A stretch of 64,000 nucleotides of DNA from Acidobacteriota bacterium (lineage in GTDB: Bacteria > Acidobacteriota > Aminicenantia > Aminicenantales > Saccharicenantaceae). Below, piece after piece: positions 26,198-35,492 of this stretch. The DNA is taken from NCBI GenBank assembly GCA_033549365.1, contig JAWSUF010000013.1, positions 25,520 through 89,519 of the forward strand. Reading direction: 5' to 3'. How positions within the stretch are numbered: the first letter of the stretch is position 1; every line of letters begins with the position of its first letter. The position numbers and the translations under genes were made by a program. The notes beneath the pieces were generated by a model. That model worked only from the letters and a program-made list of their open reading frames with translations. It did not search any database and was not told the origin of the DNA.

Positions 26198-27110
26198 ACC
26201 GATCTACAAAACTAAGTTTGGGGCGATGTATTGCACTAATAGCCTAGGATTCATGCAACAGATGCCTGATGATTCGATTGATCTAGTTATTACAAGTCCG
26301 CCGTACGCTCTCCATTTCAAGAAAGAATATGGAAATGCCAACCAGGAGGATTACATTACTTGGTTTCTTCCTTTTACCCGGGAAATCAAACGAATTATAA
26401 AGCCATCAGGCTCCTTTGTCCTAAATCTTGGAGGTGCATGGAAACCCGGGTTACCGATTCGCAGTCTATACCATTATCGAGTAATTCTTGCTCTTGCAGA
26501 CGATGTCGGATTTGATTTGGCGCAAGAATATTTTTGGTTCAATCCGGCAAAAATGCCGGCACCAGCTGAGTGGGTAAATGTTCGGCGAATTCGGGTAAAA
26601 GATAGTGTGGAATATATTTTTTGGCTTATAAAAGATTCGATGGCTAAAGCTGATAATCGAAAGGTTCTGCAACCGTACAGCAAGGATATGAAACGCCTAA
26701 TCAAACGAGGAGTGAAGCAAACCATTCGGCCAAGCGGCCATGTTATTAATAGTACATTTGCAAGCGATCATGGCGGTTCAATTCCATCAAATCTTATCCA
26801 GTGTGGTAACAATGAATCGAATAGCGCTTATATAAAAAAATGCAAATCTGCTGGCACTAAAATACATCCAGCTCGTTTTCCTACAGAGCTACCAAGATTC
26901 TTTATTGAATTTCTCACGAATCCAGGGGATATTGTGCTTGATCCATTTGCGGGTAGCAATACCACAGGGTATGTAGCTGAGGGTCTAAAGCGCAAATGGG
27001 TTTCTGTGGAAATTCGAAACGATTATGCACAGGAGAGTCGATTGCGCTTTGAGGGAACGCAAGAAGAAGTCGATATTGCTCAGGGTCAACAGATTCTGCT
27101 TTTTGAATAA
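26172..27110 (+). CDS. DNA methyltransferase, beta class, probably N4-cytosine
   Basis: 312 residues. The catalytic motif IV is TSPPY (residues 41-45), the form typical of N4-cytosine enzymes. The S-adenosylmethionine motif [11 protein letters not shown], comes near the C-terminus (about 257-266), which defines the beta-type order. A region between them (about 160-230) would hold the target-recognition part. The start at 26172 overlaps the endonuclease gene; an ATG at 26181 is also possible. It should protect the host from the neighbouring nuclease. Low GC and the cassette borders point to acquisition by an integron. Confidence 0.88.
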   Translation: MSLMHIQSEPIYKTKFGAMYCTNSLGFMQQMPDDSIDLVITSPPYALHFKKEYGNANQEDYITWFLPFTREIKRIIKPSGSFVLNLGGAWKPGLPIRSLYHYRVILALADDVGFDLAQEYFWFNPAKMPAPAEWVNVRRIRVKDSVEYIFWLIKDSMAKADNRKVLQPYSKDMKRLIKRGVKQTIRPSGHVINSTFASDHGGSIPSNLIQCGNNESNSAYIKKCKSAGTKIHPARFPTELPRFFIEFLTNPGDIVLDPFAGSNTTGYVAEGLKRKWVSVEIRNDYAQESRLRFEGTQEEVDIAQGQQILLFE

Positions 27111-27158
27111 GGTCATTATTTGGCGCGATGGCAGAGATCATTCGTGTGGATTCGCCCA

Positions 27159-27186
27159 GCTTAACATCCGGTTGCAGCGAACAGAC
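27159..27186 (+). other. Half attC site (R'' and L'' boxes only)
   Basis: GCTTAAC (27159-27165) fits the R'' consensus RYYYAAC and pairs, with one G-U, with the GTTAGGC that opens this cassette at 25583. After two bases follows CCGGTTGCAGCG, sharing GTTGCAGCG with the complete attC at 25528. No L' box or GTTRRRY end follows, so the right half appears lost and the array was probably truncated here. Confidence 0.55.
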
Positions 27187-27266
27187 CTCTATACGACCCT
27201 TTGCCAGTTAATCGTACCCGAATAGGATCGTGAATTGATGCCATGGAGGCATTTGAAAAGCGTTGG

Positions 27267-28280
27267 TCAGCCGCGAGGGGCAGGGAAGTGTTCGAAGCCC
27301 ACTTCAGAAAGGCGCGCCGGCTTGCCGTTCAGGAAATAACGAAGGCCGGATGAGGCGGGGGTGATCTTTCCGATGGGCGAAACATCGCGGCCGAAATGCT
27401 TTTTGAACGCGGCGGCAAGGGAGGGCCAGGATGCGGCATCGGCCGTGAAGAGAAGGCAATAGTCTTCGCCTCCGCAGGCCGCAGTCGAGAAAAGGTCCCA
27501 ACCTCGGGCGGCTGCCGTCCGTTTGAGAGCCGGCGATACCGGAAGACGCTCGAGATCGATATCGGCCCCGCAGAGGGAGGCGTCCATGATGCGCCGGATA
27601 TCCGAATCGAGCCCGTCGGAAACGTCCATCATGGCCCGGACGCCCGGCCGCCGCGACAGCCATCGGCCTTCCTCGATGTGAGGCCGGGGCCGGACATGGT
27701 GCCGGATGAGAAACCGGGTGTCGCGTCCGGCGGAGGAATTCTCCTGAAGAAGTCGGAGGCCGCCCAGAGAATCGCCGAGACAGCCTGTGACGGCGATAAC
27801 GTCGCTAGCCTTCGCCGTCGATCTGAATTTCACATGCCGCCGTGCAACACGGCCGATGACCGCAATATCGATCACCAGGCCCTTGCTCGATCGAGTCGTG
27901 TCTCCGCCGAGAAGCCGGGTCTCATGTTCCGAGGCGCAGGCCTGCAATCCCTTGAAAAAAGCGTCCAGCCATCGGACATCCGTGTCCTCAGGAAGCCCCA
28001 GAGACAGAAAAGCCCAAAGCGGCCGCCCGCCCATGGCGGCGATATCGCTGAGGTTTGCGGCCAGCGCCTTGGCCCCGAGATCCTTCGGACGAATCCGGGA
28101 GGAGATGAAATGCGTGTCTTCGATGAGAAGGTCGGTCGTGACAAGGAGGCAGTCGCTCTTTGTCCAGGGGATGACGGCGCAGTCGTCTCCGATGCCGGTC
28201 AGGCCTTCGGGCAAATCGCGGTTGAACAACGGAGCGATGCGCCGGATCAGACCGAACTCGCCGAGATCGGAAATTTTCAC
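27267..28280 (-). CDS. thiL: Thiamine-monophosphate kinase ThiL
   Basis: 337 residues from a GTG start with AAGGGAAGG upstream. Family marks in order: GEFGLIRRI, TGIGDDCAVI (ATP/Mg site), TTDLLIEDTHF, ALAANLSDIAAMGG, GGDTTRSSKGLVIDI, VTGCLGDSLGGL and MMDVSDGLDSDIRRI. It phosphorylates thiamine monophosphate to thiamine pyrophosphate, the last step of cofactor synthesis, in the cytoplasm. It stands alone at the right edge of the cassette island and is divergent from the fucosidase gene. No other thiamine gene is in the window. Confidence 0.93.
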   Translation of the reverse strand: MKISDLGEFGLIRRIAPLFNRDLPEGLTGIGDDCAVIPWTKSDCLLVTTDLLIEDTHFISSRIRPKDLGAKALAANLSDIAAMGGRPLWAFLSLGLPEDTDVRWLDAFFKGLQACASEHETRLLGGDTTRSSKGLVIDIAVIGRVARRHVKFRSTAKASDVIAVTGCLGDSLGGLRLLQENSSAGRDTRFLIRHHVRPRPHIEEGRWLSRRPGVRAMMDVSDGLDSDIRRIMDASLCGADIDLERLPVSPALKRTAAARGWDLFSTAACGGEDYCLLFTADAASWPSLAAAFKKHFGRDVSPIGKITPASSGLRYFLNGKPARLSEVGFEHFPAPRG

Positions 28281-28340
28281 GCCCTTCCCTTCATACCGAC
28301 ATCCTCGGAGATATCGCCGTTTCTGTCAAGCACAGCGGTT

Positions 28341-28370
28341 TGACGCATCGAGACGCCTTCTGATATCGTG
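28341..28370 (+). promoter_or_regulatory. Possible promoter of the fucosidase operon
   Basis: TTGACG (28341-28346), 18-base spacer, TATCGT (28365-28370), about 42 bases before the fucosidase start. Confidence 0.35.
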
Positions 28371-28412
28371 AACCCGGCGCGAATCGATTCCACGGCAAGA
28401 AAGGAGTCCTCC

Positions 28413-29810
28413 ATGCGTTTGATTCCCCTGTTTCCCTGGATTTCCGGAGCGGCGATCATTCTGATCGGCATTCCGCTCATCCTGGCCGCCGCAATCTCGC
28501 TTCCCAAGGAATCCGACGCCCAGCGCGCGGAGAGAATGCGCTGGTGGACGGAAGCCCGGTTCGGCATGTTCATCCACTGGGGGCTCTACGCCCTCCCGGC
28601 CCGCCACGAATGGGTCCAGAGTCGCGAGAAAATCAGCGCCGCCGCCTACGAAATCTATTTCCGGCACTTCGATCCCGACCTCTACGATCCCGCGGCCTGG
28701 GCGCGGGCGGCCCGCCGGGCCGGCATGAAGTATGTCGTCGTGACGACCAAGCACCACGACGGATTCTGCCTGTGGGACAGCCGGCTCACCGACTTCAAGG
28801 TCACGAACACGCCTTACGGCAAGGACCTGATCCGCCCCCTCGTCGAGGCCCTGCGGGCCGAAGGCCTCAAAGTCGGGTTTTATTATTCGCTTCTCGACTG
28901 GCATCATTCGGAATACCCGCCGGACAGGTTTCATCCGATGAGGGACGACGAGTCCTTCAAGGCCGCGGCTGCGGGCCGCGATATCCGGGTTTACGCCGAC
29001 TATCTGCACGGTCAGGTGCGCGAGCTTCTGACGGACTTCGGCCGGATCGACAGCCTCTTTCTCGACTACTCGTTTCCCGACGGCCTTGACGGCAAGGGCC
29101 GGAAGGAATGGCAGTCCGAAAAACTGATCCGGGTGATCCGTGAGCTTCAGCCCGGGATCGTGGTCAACGACCGGCTCGACCTCCTCGACGTTCCCGGCGG
29201 CTTCGACTATCGGACGCCCGAGCAGTTCATGCCGAGAGAATGGGTTATGATGGACGGCCGCCGCGTTCCCTGGGAGACATGCCAGACCTTCAGCGGCTCC
29301 TGGGGCTATCACCGCGACGAATCCACATGGAAAAGCCTGCGCCAACTCGTCGTCATGCTGGCCGAGGTCGTGAGCAAGGGCGGGAATCTCCTGCTCAACG
29401 TCGGTCCCACGGGCCGGGGAACGTTCGATGCCCGGGCCATGGAAAGACTCGAAGGACTGGGGGAGTGGATGGCGCTTCACGACCAGGCGATCACCGGCTG
29501 CACTCAGGCGCCCGAGGAGTTCCCGACGCCGCCGAACGGTCTTTTGACCTACAATCCGGCTACGCGCCGTCTCTATCTCCATGTCCTCGAATGGCCCATG
29601 GGCGCGTTTCATCTCGACGGGTTCGCCGGAAAAGTCGCCTATGCCCAGCTTCTCAACGACGCCTCGGAAATCCGCTTTACCGAGACCGGCGAGGCGGCGG
29701 GATTTATGCCGGGGAAAAGGGAAGAGGCCGGACGGTCGACCTTGACTCTGCGCCTTCCCGTCCAGGCTCCGGACGTCGTTTTGCCGGTCATCGAGCTCTT
29801 TCTCAAGTGA
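28413..29810 (+). CDS. Exported alpha-L-fucosidase (GH29)
   Basis: 465 residues from the ATG at 28413 (AAGGAG 8 bases upstream). A hydrophobic N-terminal segment (about 8-28) acts as signal or anchor. The GH29 barrel follows: RWWTEARFGMFIHWGLYA, WVQSREKI, YVVVTTKHHDGFCLWDS, KVGFYYSLLDWHH and the nucleophile region RIDSLFLDYS, then a C-terminal GGNLLLNVGPTGRGTFD. It hydrolyses terminal L-fucose from glycans, probably in the periplasm. The acid/base residue cannot be fixed by eye. Followed after 4 bases by a small exported protein. Confidence 0.9.
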   Translation: MRLIPLFPWISGAAIILIGIPLILAAAISLPKESDAQRAERMRWWTEARFGMFIHWGLYALPARHEWVQSREKISAAAYEIYFRHFDPDLYDPAAWARAARRAGMKYVVVTTKHHDGFCLWDSRLTDFKVTNTPYGKDLIRPLVEALRAEGLKVGFYYSLLDWHHSEYPPDRFHPMRDDESFKAAAAGRDIRVYADYLHGQVRELLTDFGRIDSLFLDYSFPDGLDGKGRKEWQSEKLIRVIRELQPGIVVNDRLDLLDVPGGFDYRTPEQFMPREWVMMDGRRVPWETCQTFSGSWGYHRDESTWKSLRQLVVMLAEVVSKGGNLLLNVGPTGRGTFDARAMERLEGLGEWMALHDQAITGCTQAPEEFPTPPNGLLTYNPATRRLYLHVLEWPMGAFHLDGFAGKVAYAQLLNDASEIRFTETGEAAGFMPGKREEAGRSTLTLRLPVQAPDVVLPVIELFLK

Positions 29811-29814
29811 TGCC

Positions 29815-30390
29815 ATGACGAGCCGTCGAAGGCGTTTCCGGGACAAGGTGATTGCGGGGATCGCCGCGGTTGCCGCCGGATTCGGAATTCTTGTCGTGTC
29901 CGCCGCCGTTCCCGGTTGCGGCGTGACGATGGATGACGAAGCCCGGATTCTCGAACTGGTCGAGCGCCTGCGCGCCTTGGCCGAAAACCGAGATACCGCG
30001 GCGATCATGGAACTCATTCACGAGGACTATGAGGATTTCCAGGGAAGAAACAGGGACAAAGCGCGGTCGTTTATCGAAGACCATTTCCGGAGATATCGCG
30101 GCATCGTCATCCATCTCCTCAAGGCCGAAGTGGGGGAGGAGGTCGAGGCGGAGATTCGGGAGGTCCGGATCGACGTCCTCCTGTCTTCGGGTATTGCCGA
30201 GACGCTGCGACGCGCGGTCCGCTTTGCCGGTGAAACCTATCGGATCGAGTTGACGGTTGTCCGCGATGTGCGGGATGAATGGCGGATCCTGGGCGCTTCC
30301 TGGCGGCCGGTCGCGTCGGATGACATGCTGCCGGGTTCCCTGGAGACGTTGAATGAACTTTTCCCCGACGTCATCCGTAATATCTTTTAA
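29815..30390 (+). CDS. Small exported (lipo)protein, unknown, NTF2/SnoaL-like
   Basis: 191 residues. A basic N-terminus and hydrophobic stretch end in AAVPGC, a possible lipobox with Cys about residue 36. The rest (DEARILELVERLRALAEN, AIMELIHEDYEDFQGRNRDKARSFIEDHF, DEWRILGASW) looks like the cystatin-like NTF2/DUF4440 fold, used by many small binding or enzyme proteins. No active site is visible. It begins 4 bases after the fucosidase stop and is probably in its operon. Confidence 0.6.
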   Translation: MTSRRRRFRDKVIAGIAAVAAGFGILVVSAAVPGCGVTMDDEARILELVERLRALAENRDTAAIMELIHEDYEDFQGRNRDKARSFIEDHFRRYRGIVIHLLKAEVGEEVEAEIREVRIDVLLSSGIAETLRRAVRFAGETYRIELTVVRDVRDEWRILGASWRPVASDDMLPGSLETLNELFPDVIRNIF

Positions 30391-30407
30391 AGACGAAGGA
30401 GAAAGCC

Positions 30408-30686
30408 ATGACCGAAGAATCCAAAGAAGAACCCAAAAAGGAAAAAACGCGCACCGAAGAGTTTAAGATCAAGGGCACCGAAATCCTCGAAAAAATCAAG
30501 GAGATCATCCGCCAGGGCAACGTGCGCCGGATCATCCTGAAAACGGAGGAGGGGAAAACTTTCCTCGAAATTCCGCTCACCGTCGGAATCGTCGGCGTGC
30601 TCATCGCCCCGGTCTGGGCGGCCATAGGCGCCGTCGCGGCCCTGGTCTCCAGCCTGACCATCGTCGTCGAAAAAGTCGAGGAGTAG
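30408..30686 (+). CDS. DUF4342 family small protein
   Basis: 92 residues: a charged Lys/Glu-rich N-terminal third, then KGTEILEKIKEIIRQGNVRRIILKTEEGKT and a hydrophobic membrane-like segment (IPLTVGIVGVLIAPVWAAIGAVAALVSSL). This is the pattern of DUF4342, a family of unknown function. GGAGAAAG lies upstream. It follows the unknown lipoprotein gene by 17 bases. Confidence 0.75.
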   Translation: MTEESKEEPKKEKTRTEEFKIKGTEILEKIKEIIRQGNVRRIILKTEEGKTFLEIPLTVGIVGVLIAPVWAAIGAVAALVSSLTIVVEKVEE

Positions 30687-30842
30687 CGCCCCCGGCGGCC
30701 GACGGCACCGCCGCCTGCCCACGGCGATTCCCCGGAATCGGATTCGCCGTAAGTCCTTTTGTTTTGGGTTGCACTTCCGCCTGTGATAAAGTGTTTCATC
30801 CGGAGTTGCCGGTGAACCTTATTCACAAAACGGAGGCGCGCC

Positions 30843-32903
30843 ATGTCTCGAACCTGGGCGGTATTCTTTTGTATCGCGGCCTTGCTCGGAGCATTCCCGG
30901 CATGGAGCGAAACCGGCGGGGGAGAGGCTGATCCGGTGGCGAACCTGATGCCCGTACCGGAATCGGTGACGCGTCTTGACGGCCGCTTCCGCATCGACGA
31001 GACGTTTTCGATCGCAGGCGGCGGCGATGCGGCGGACAGGGCCGTTCGCGGCGCCGGACGGTTCATGTCCCGGCTGGCCGGCCGGACCGGGATCTTCTTC
31101 AAGCAGGATTTTCTCATTCCGTGGACCGGCAAGGACGCGCCGTCTTTCCGTTACGGCTATGAACGTCCAGGCCGCCTCGAACCGGGGGAGGACGAATCCT
31201 ATGTCCTGGAGATTCTCCCCGACGGCATCCGTCTTGAAGCTCCGACCGACATCGGCGTCCTGAGGGGGTTCGAAACCCTCCTCCAGCTTCTCGCGGCTGA
31301 CGAGAAGGGATACTACTTTCCCGCGATCCGGGTCGAGGACCGGCCGCGCTTCACCTGGCGCGGACTTTTGCTTGATCCGGGGCGGCATTTTCTGTCCGTG
31401 GGCGCCGTCAAGCGGAATCTGGACGGCATGGCCGCCGTCAAACTGAACGTCCTCCACTGGCACCTGACCGAGGACCAGGGCTTCCGCATCGAATGCCGGA
31501 CCTTCCCCGGCCTTCACGAAAAAGGCTCGGACGGCCTGTATTACACGCAGGAGCAGGTCCGCGACATCATTGCCTACGCCGCCGACCGGGGCATCCGGGT
31601 GATGCCGGAATTCGACATCCCGGGCCATGCGACAAGCTGGTTTGTCGCCCATCCGGAATTGGCCTCGGCGCCCGGACCCTACGGCGTGGAACGGCGATTC
31701 GGCGTCTGGACGCCGGCTTTCAATCCCGCCGAAGAAAACGTCTATGCTTTCCTGGACAAGTTTTTCGCGGAAATGAGCGAACTCTTTCCCGACCCCTATC
31801 TGCACATCGGGGGAGATGAGGTCGACGGAAAAGCCTGGGACGCCAATCCCGGAATCCAGGCGTTCAAGAAAAAAATGGGCTTTGCGGACAACCATGCCCT
31901 GCAGGCCTATTTCAACACGAGAATCCTGGAGATTCTTGAGCGGCACGGGAAGATCATGGTCGGCTGGGACGAGATCTTCCTGCCCGATCTTCCCCAGGGG
32001 ATTGTCATTCATTCCTGGCGCGGGCCGGATGCGCTGGCCGAGGCGGCCCGGAAAGGCTATCGGGGGATTCTTTCGCACGGATATTATATCGACCTCTGCC
32101 GGCCGGCCGAATTCCACTATCTCAACGACCCTCTGCCCGAAGGAAGCACGCTGACGGAAGAGGAAAAAGCCCGCGTGCTCGGCGGAGAAGCGACGATGTG
32201 GGGGGAACTCGTATCCGAAGAAACCGTGGACTCGCGGATCTGGCCGCGAACGGCGGCCATCGCCGAGAGATTGTGGTCGCCCGCTTCCGTCCGGGACGTC
32301 GAGGACATGTATCGGCGGCTCGAACATGCCGGGCTGCGATTGGAAGAGCACGGCCTCACCCATATCAAGAATCAGGACATGTTGTTGAGGCGGCTGGCCG
32401 GGCGCGCGGACATCCAACCGCTGAAGACGCTGGCTTCGGTGACGGAGCCGCTCAAGAGATACCAGCGCCATTCCCAGGGGATGACCTACACGACGCTTTC
32501 GCCCCTGACGCGGTTTGTCGACGCCTGCGCCCCGGAATCCATGACCGCCCGGGAATTCCGGCGCGATGTGGACTTGTTTCTCGAAAACCGCGACGACGAT
32601 GCGGCTGGACGGATAACGGCCCGTCTCGCTCTCTGGAGAACCGTACCCCATTCGCTGCAGGAATATTTGGAGGCTTCGCCGTCCCTCCGGGAGATCGGCC
32701 CGCTCGCGGAGGCCCTGGCCGACGCGGCGTCCGTGGGACTCCAGGCGATGGAACGGCTCGAGAAACATCAAACACCCAGAGCGGCCTGGATCAAGGACAA
32801 GCTCGACCGGCTGGGTAAGGCCGCAGGACCGAAAGCCCATGCCGAACTGGCCGTCGTCTTCGGCATCGAAAAACTCCTCAAGGCACTTGAAAGAACACCC
32901 TGA
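30843..32903 (+). CDS. Exported beta-N-acetylhexosaminidase (GH20)
   Basis: 686 residues, signal peptide about 1-23. An N-terminal zincin-like GH20b domain (NLMPVPESVTRLDGRFRID) precedes the catalytic barrel: RGLLLDPGRHFL, KLNVLHWHLTEDQGFRIE, PEFDIPGHATSW, and the catalytic Asp325-Glu326 pair in HIGGDEVDG. It removes terminal GlcNAc or GalNAc from glycans, chitin or peptidoglycan fragments, with substrate-assisted catalysis. The last 200 residues form a helical extension. It has its own upstream gap of 156 bases and complements the fucosidase for host-type or mucin-like glycans. Confidence 0.93.
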   Translation: MSRTWAVFFCIAALLGAFPAWSETGGGEADPVANLMPVPESVTRLDGRFRIDETFSIAGGGDAADRAVRGAGRFMSRLAGRTGIFFKQDFLIPWTGKDAPSFRYGYERPGRLEPGEDESYVLEILPDGIRLEAPTDIGVLRGFETLLQLLAADEKGYYFPAIRVEDRPRFTWRGLLLDPGRHFLSVGAVKRNLDGMAAVKLNVLHWHLTEDQGFRIECRTFPGLHEKGSDGLYYTQEQVRDIIAYAADRGIRVMPEFDIPGHATSWFVAHPELASAPGPYGVERRFGVWTPAFNPAEENVYAFLDKFFAEMSELFPDPYLHIGGDEVDGKAWDANPGIQAFKKKMGFADNHALQAYFNTRILEILERHGKIMVGWDEIFLPDLPQGIVIHSWRGPDALAEAARKGYRGILSHGYYIDLCRPAEFHYLNDPLPEGSTLTEEEKARVLGGEATMWGELVSEETVDSRIWPRTAAIAERLWSPASVRDVEDMYRRLEHAGLRLEEHGLTHIKNQDMLLRRLAGRADIQPLKTLASVTEPLKRYQRHSQGMTYTTLSPLTRFVDACAPESMTAREFRRDVDLFLENRDDDAAGRITARLALWRTVPHSLQEYLEASPSLREIGPLAEALADAASVGLQAMERLEKHQTPRAAWIKDKLDRLGKAAGPKAHAELAVVFGIEKLLKALERTP

Positions 32904-32905
32904 AG

Positions 32906-32935
32906 TTGGCCGGATCCGGAAAAGACGGTTATAAT
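32906..32935 (+). promoter_or_regulatory. Promoter with consensus -10 before the ferric-reductase-like gene
   Basis: TTGGCC (32906-32911), 18-base spacer, TATAAT (32930-32935), about 74 bases upstream of the start at 33009. Confidence 0.5.
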
Positions 32936-33008
32936 TAATTTTGCCGAGCGCAGAGCTTAACCGGGATATCCGCGGATCGGCGGATGATACAAACTCACGG
33001 AATATGAC

Positions 33009-33704
33009 ATGAAACCGAGCCCGACGAAAAGACAGGCGCTTCTCATCAAGCTTCGATGGACCGCCGTGTTCTATTCCATCGCGGCCGGCGTTTTGAGCGC
33101 CGTTTACTTCGTCCTGCGGCAACGCTTCAAGGACGGATTCTGGGGTTTCGATTTCTACCTGACGAACAAGGCCTTTTCCATCGCCTCGCTCTTTTTGATC
33201 GGCCTGTCGATGGCCCTTTCGGGATTGCGGTATTTCGGGAAGGTCTCTCCGGAAAAATTCGCCCTGAGAAAACACCTGGGACTGGCCGGATTTTTCCTGG
33301 GTCTGGCGCACGGAGTCGCCTCCCACGTGCTGATCCCCGAAGAGTTCCCCTGGCCGGGCTGGGTTCTGGAAAATTTGTGGTCGTCTTTACCGGCTTTCGC
33401 GGCGCTTCTGGTTTTCACCCTGATGGCGATCGCTTCGAGCGCCAAAGTCAAAGGCCGGATGGGTGGCGAAAGATGGCGGTTGTTTCTCAGGTATGGAGGC
33501 TATGCAGCCCTGATCATGGTTGCCGCGCATGCCGGCATCCTCAAATGGGAAAGCTGGGTGAAGTACATGGGATCGTTTTCCTCCGTCCTGCCGTCCCTGA
33601 GCCTTCCGGCCGTCGTCTTCTGCTTTTTTGTTGTGGTTCTGAGACTGGCGATGGCTTACAGCAAACGAAGGCGGAATCTTCGAAAAGGAGGATCTTATGG
33701 ATGA
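33009..33704 (+). CDS. Ferric-reductase-like transmembrane protein (MsrQ/YedZ-like)
   Basis: 231 residues with about six membrane helices. Helix-borne histidines typical of b-type haem ligation are seen in KHLGLAGFFLGLAHGVASH and VAAHAGILKW. The fold resembles the ferric-reductase-like transmembrane domain of MsrQ/YedZ. It would carry electrons across the inner membrane to a periplasmic partner, but no MsrP-like gene is in the window. The 3' end overlaps the Tat-exported amidase gene by 8 bases, so the two are translated together. Confidence 0.7.
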   Translation: MKPSPTKRQALLIKLRWTAVFYSIAAGVLSAVYFVLRQRFKDGFWGFDFYLTNKAFSIASLFLIGLSMALSGLRYFGKVSPEKFALRKHLGLAGFFLGLAHGVASHVLIPEEFPWPGWVLENLWSSLPAFAALLVFTLMAIASSAKVKGRMGGERWRLFLRYGGYAALIMVAAHAGILKWESWVKYMGSFSSVLPSLSLPAVVFCFFVVVLRLAMAYSKRRRNLRKGGSYG

Positions 33705-35451
33705 TCATCGAGAACGCACCGATGACGGCATGTTGGGGATCAACCGACGCCGATTCCTGGGCTACTTTGCGGCCACCGGACTTGGCGGCACGCTTCTCCC
33801 GGGAGCGCTCCTTGCCGTGGCCCGGGACGTAGCGGAGATCACTCCCGATATGGTCGCCGCAGCGGCCGAAATCGCCGGGCTGCCCCTCTCCGAAGAGGCC
33901 CGGAAGCAGATCGCGGAAGGGCTGAACAGAAAAACCGGTCTTCGTCAAAGCTTTGCCGCCCTGCGCGATATGAACCTCGGCAACGATACGCCGTCGGCCC
34001 TGGTGTTCAATCCCGTCCTTCCCGGGACGAAACTTCCAGCGGGCCGGTCGGCGCTTTATCTGTCCCAGGTCCGCGTCAAACCGCCCGAAACGGACGAAGA
34101 CCTGGCCTTCCTGCCGGTCACTCATCTTTCCGCCCTCCTCAAGAGTCGGAAGATCACCTCGATGCGGTTGACCCGGCTCTATCTCGAACGTCTCAAGACA
34201 TACGATCCGATTCTCCACTGTGTGGTCACTCTGACCGAGAACCTGGCTCTGGATCAGGCTGAACGTGCCGACAGGGAGATTGCCCAAGGGAAATACCGGG
34301 GACCGCTCCACGGCATTCCCTGGGGGGCGAAGGACCTCCTGGCGGTCAAGGGATACAAAACGACCTTTGGAGCATCGCCCTATCAAGACCATGTGATCGA
34401 TGAAGACGCGACCGTATACACCCGCCTTACGGAAGCCGGAGCCGTTCTCGTCGCCAAGCTGACCCTCGGAGCACTGGCCATGGGCGACCGCTGGTTTGGG
34501 GGAATGACACGCAGTCCCTGGGACCCGGAGAATCCCAAGCAGGGCTCGAGCGGGTCGTCGGCCGGGCCGGCCTCGGCCGTCGCCGCCGGACTTGTGCCGT
34601 TCGCCATCGGGTCGGAGACGCGAGGTTCGATCATCTCTCCGGCAAGCCGGTGCGGCGTCACGGGTCTTCGGCCGACCTTCGGCCGGGTCAGTCGACATGG
34701 GGCGATGGCCCTGAGCTGGACCATGGACAAGATCGGGCCGCTCTGCCGGACGGCCGAGGACTGCGCCCTCGTCCTTCACACGATCCAGGGACCGGACGGC
34801 AAAGACAACACCGTCCTCGATGTGCCCTTTTCCTGGGACGGGGGACGCGACGTCCGGAAGCTCCGGGTGGGTTACCTGAAGTCCGCCTTCGAAAGAGAAA
34901 TCCCCGAGGACCCGAAATTCCCCGAGCGAAGCCGGCGGATGAGCGAGATTCAGAAGTTCAATCGCGACGCCCTGGAAGTTCTGAGGTCTCTCGGTGTCGA
35001 GCCGGTTCCGGTCGAATTACCCAAGATGACCTCCGGCCCTATGGACTTTCTGTTGACGACCGAGGCCGCCGCCGCCTTTGACGACCTCATCCGCAGCGGG
35101 AATCTTGATATGATGTCAGAGGAACCCGAGCGCAGCGCCTGGGTCGGGTCTTTCCGCCTCCACTCTCTTGTCCCGGCCGTTCAGTACATCCAGGCCAACC
35201 GGGCCCGTTACAGGCTGATGCAGGCTTACCATGAATTTTTCGAAACGATCGATGTCCTGATCGGAAGCGCCCTGGGGCCGACCAACCTCACCGGCCACCC
35301 GGAGACGGCCTTCCCTCACGGCTTTGACTCAAATGGCCAGCCGGCCGTCCTGCGCCTGACGGGCAAACTTTTCGGCGAATTCGACATTTTGCTCCTGGCC
35401 CATGCCTTCCAACAGAAGACGGATTTCCACCTGAAGCGCCCCGGAATCTGA
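33697..35451 (+). CDS. Tat-exported amidase-signature hydrolase
   Basis: 584 residues. A twin-arginine signal (GINRRRFLGYFAATGLGG) indicates export of the folded enzyme. The amidase-signature triad is visible: Lys212 in WGAKDLLA, a cis-serine in GSSGSSAG (about 285-288) and the nucleophile Ser311 in GSETRGSII. The N-terminal 100 residues hold a helical extension. The family cleaves amides such as peptide amides, fatty-acid amides or Asn/Gln; the substrate is unknown. AAAGGAGG lies about 8 bases upstream, within the end of the membrane protein gene. Confidence 0.85.
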   Translation: MDDHRERTDDGMLGINRRRFLGYFAATGLGGTLLPGALLAVARDVAEITPDMVAAAAEIAGLPLSEEARKQIAEGLNRKTGLRQSFAALRDMNLGNDTPSALVFNPVLPGTKLPAGRSALYLSQVRVKPPETDEDLAFLPVTHLSALLKSRKITSMRLTRLYLERLKTYDPILHCVVTLTENLALDQAERADREIAQGKYRGPLHGIPWGAKDLLAVKGYKTTFGASPYQDHVIDEDATVYTRLTEAGAVLVAKLTLGALAMGDRWFGGMTRSPWDPENPKQGSSGSSAGPASAVAAGLVPFAIGSETRGSIISPASRCGVTGLRPTFGRVSRHGAMALSWTMDKIGPLCRTAEDCALVLHTIQGPDGKDNTVLDVPFSWDGGRDVRKLRVGYLKSAFEREIPEDPKFPERSRRMSEIQKFNRDALEVLRSLGVEPVPVELPKMTSGPMDFLLTTEAAAAFDDLIRSGNLDMMSEEPERSAWVGSFRLHSLVPAVQYIQANRARYRLMQAYHEFFETIDVLIGSALGPTNLTGHPETAFPHGFDSNGQPAVLRLTGKLFGEFDILLLAHAFQQKTDFHLKRPGI

Positions 35452-35492
35452 GGGTTGAGATGAGAAGGTCTTGACGGAGGTTTCCCGCATGG

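Noticed and set aside
27240..27275. GTTGGTC near 27264 as the missing R' box of the second cassette
   Set aside because: The third purine position is T, there is no L' box before it, and it lies about 95 bases from the half site.
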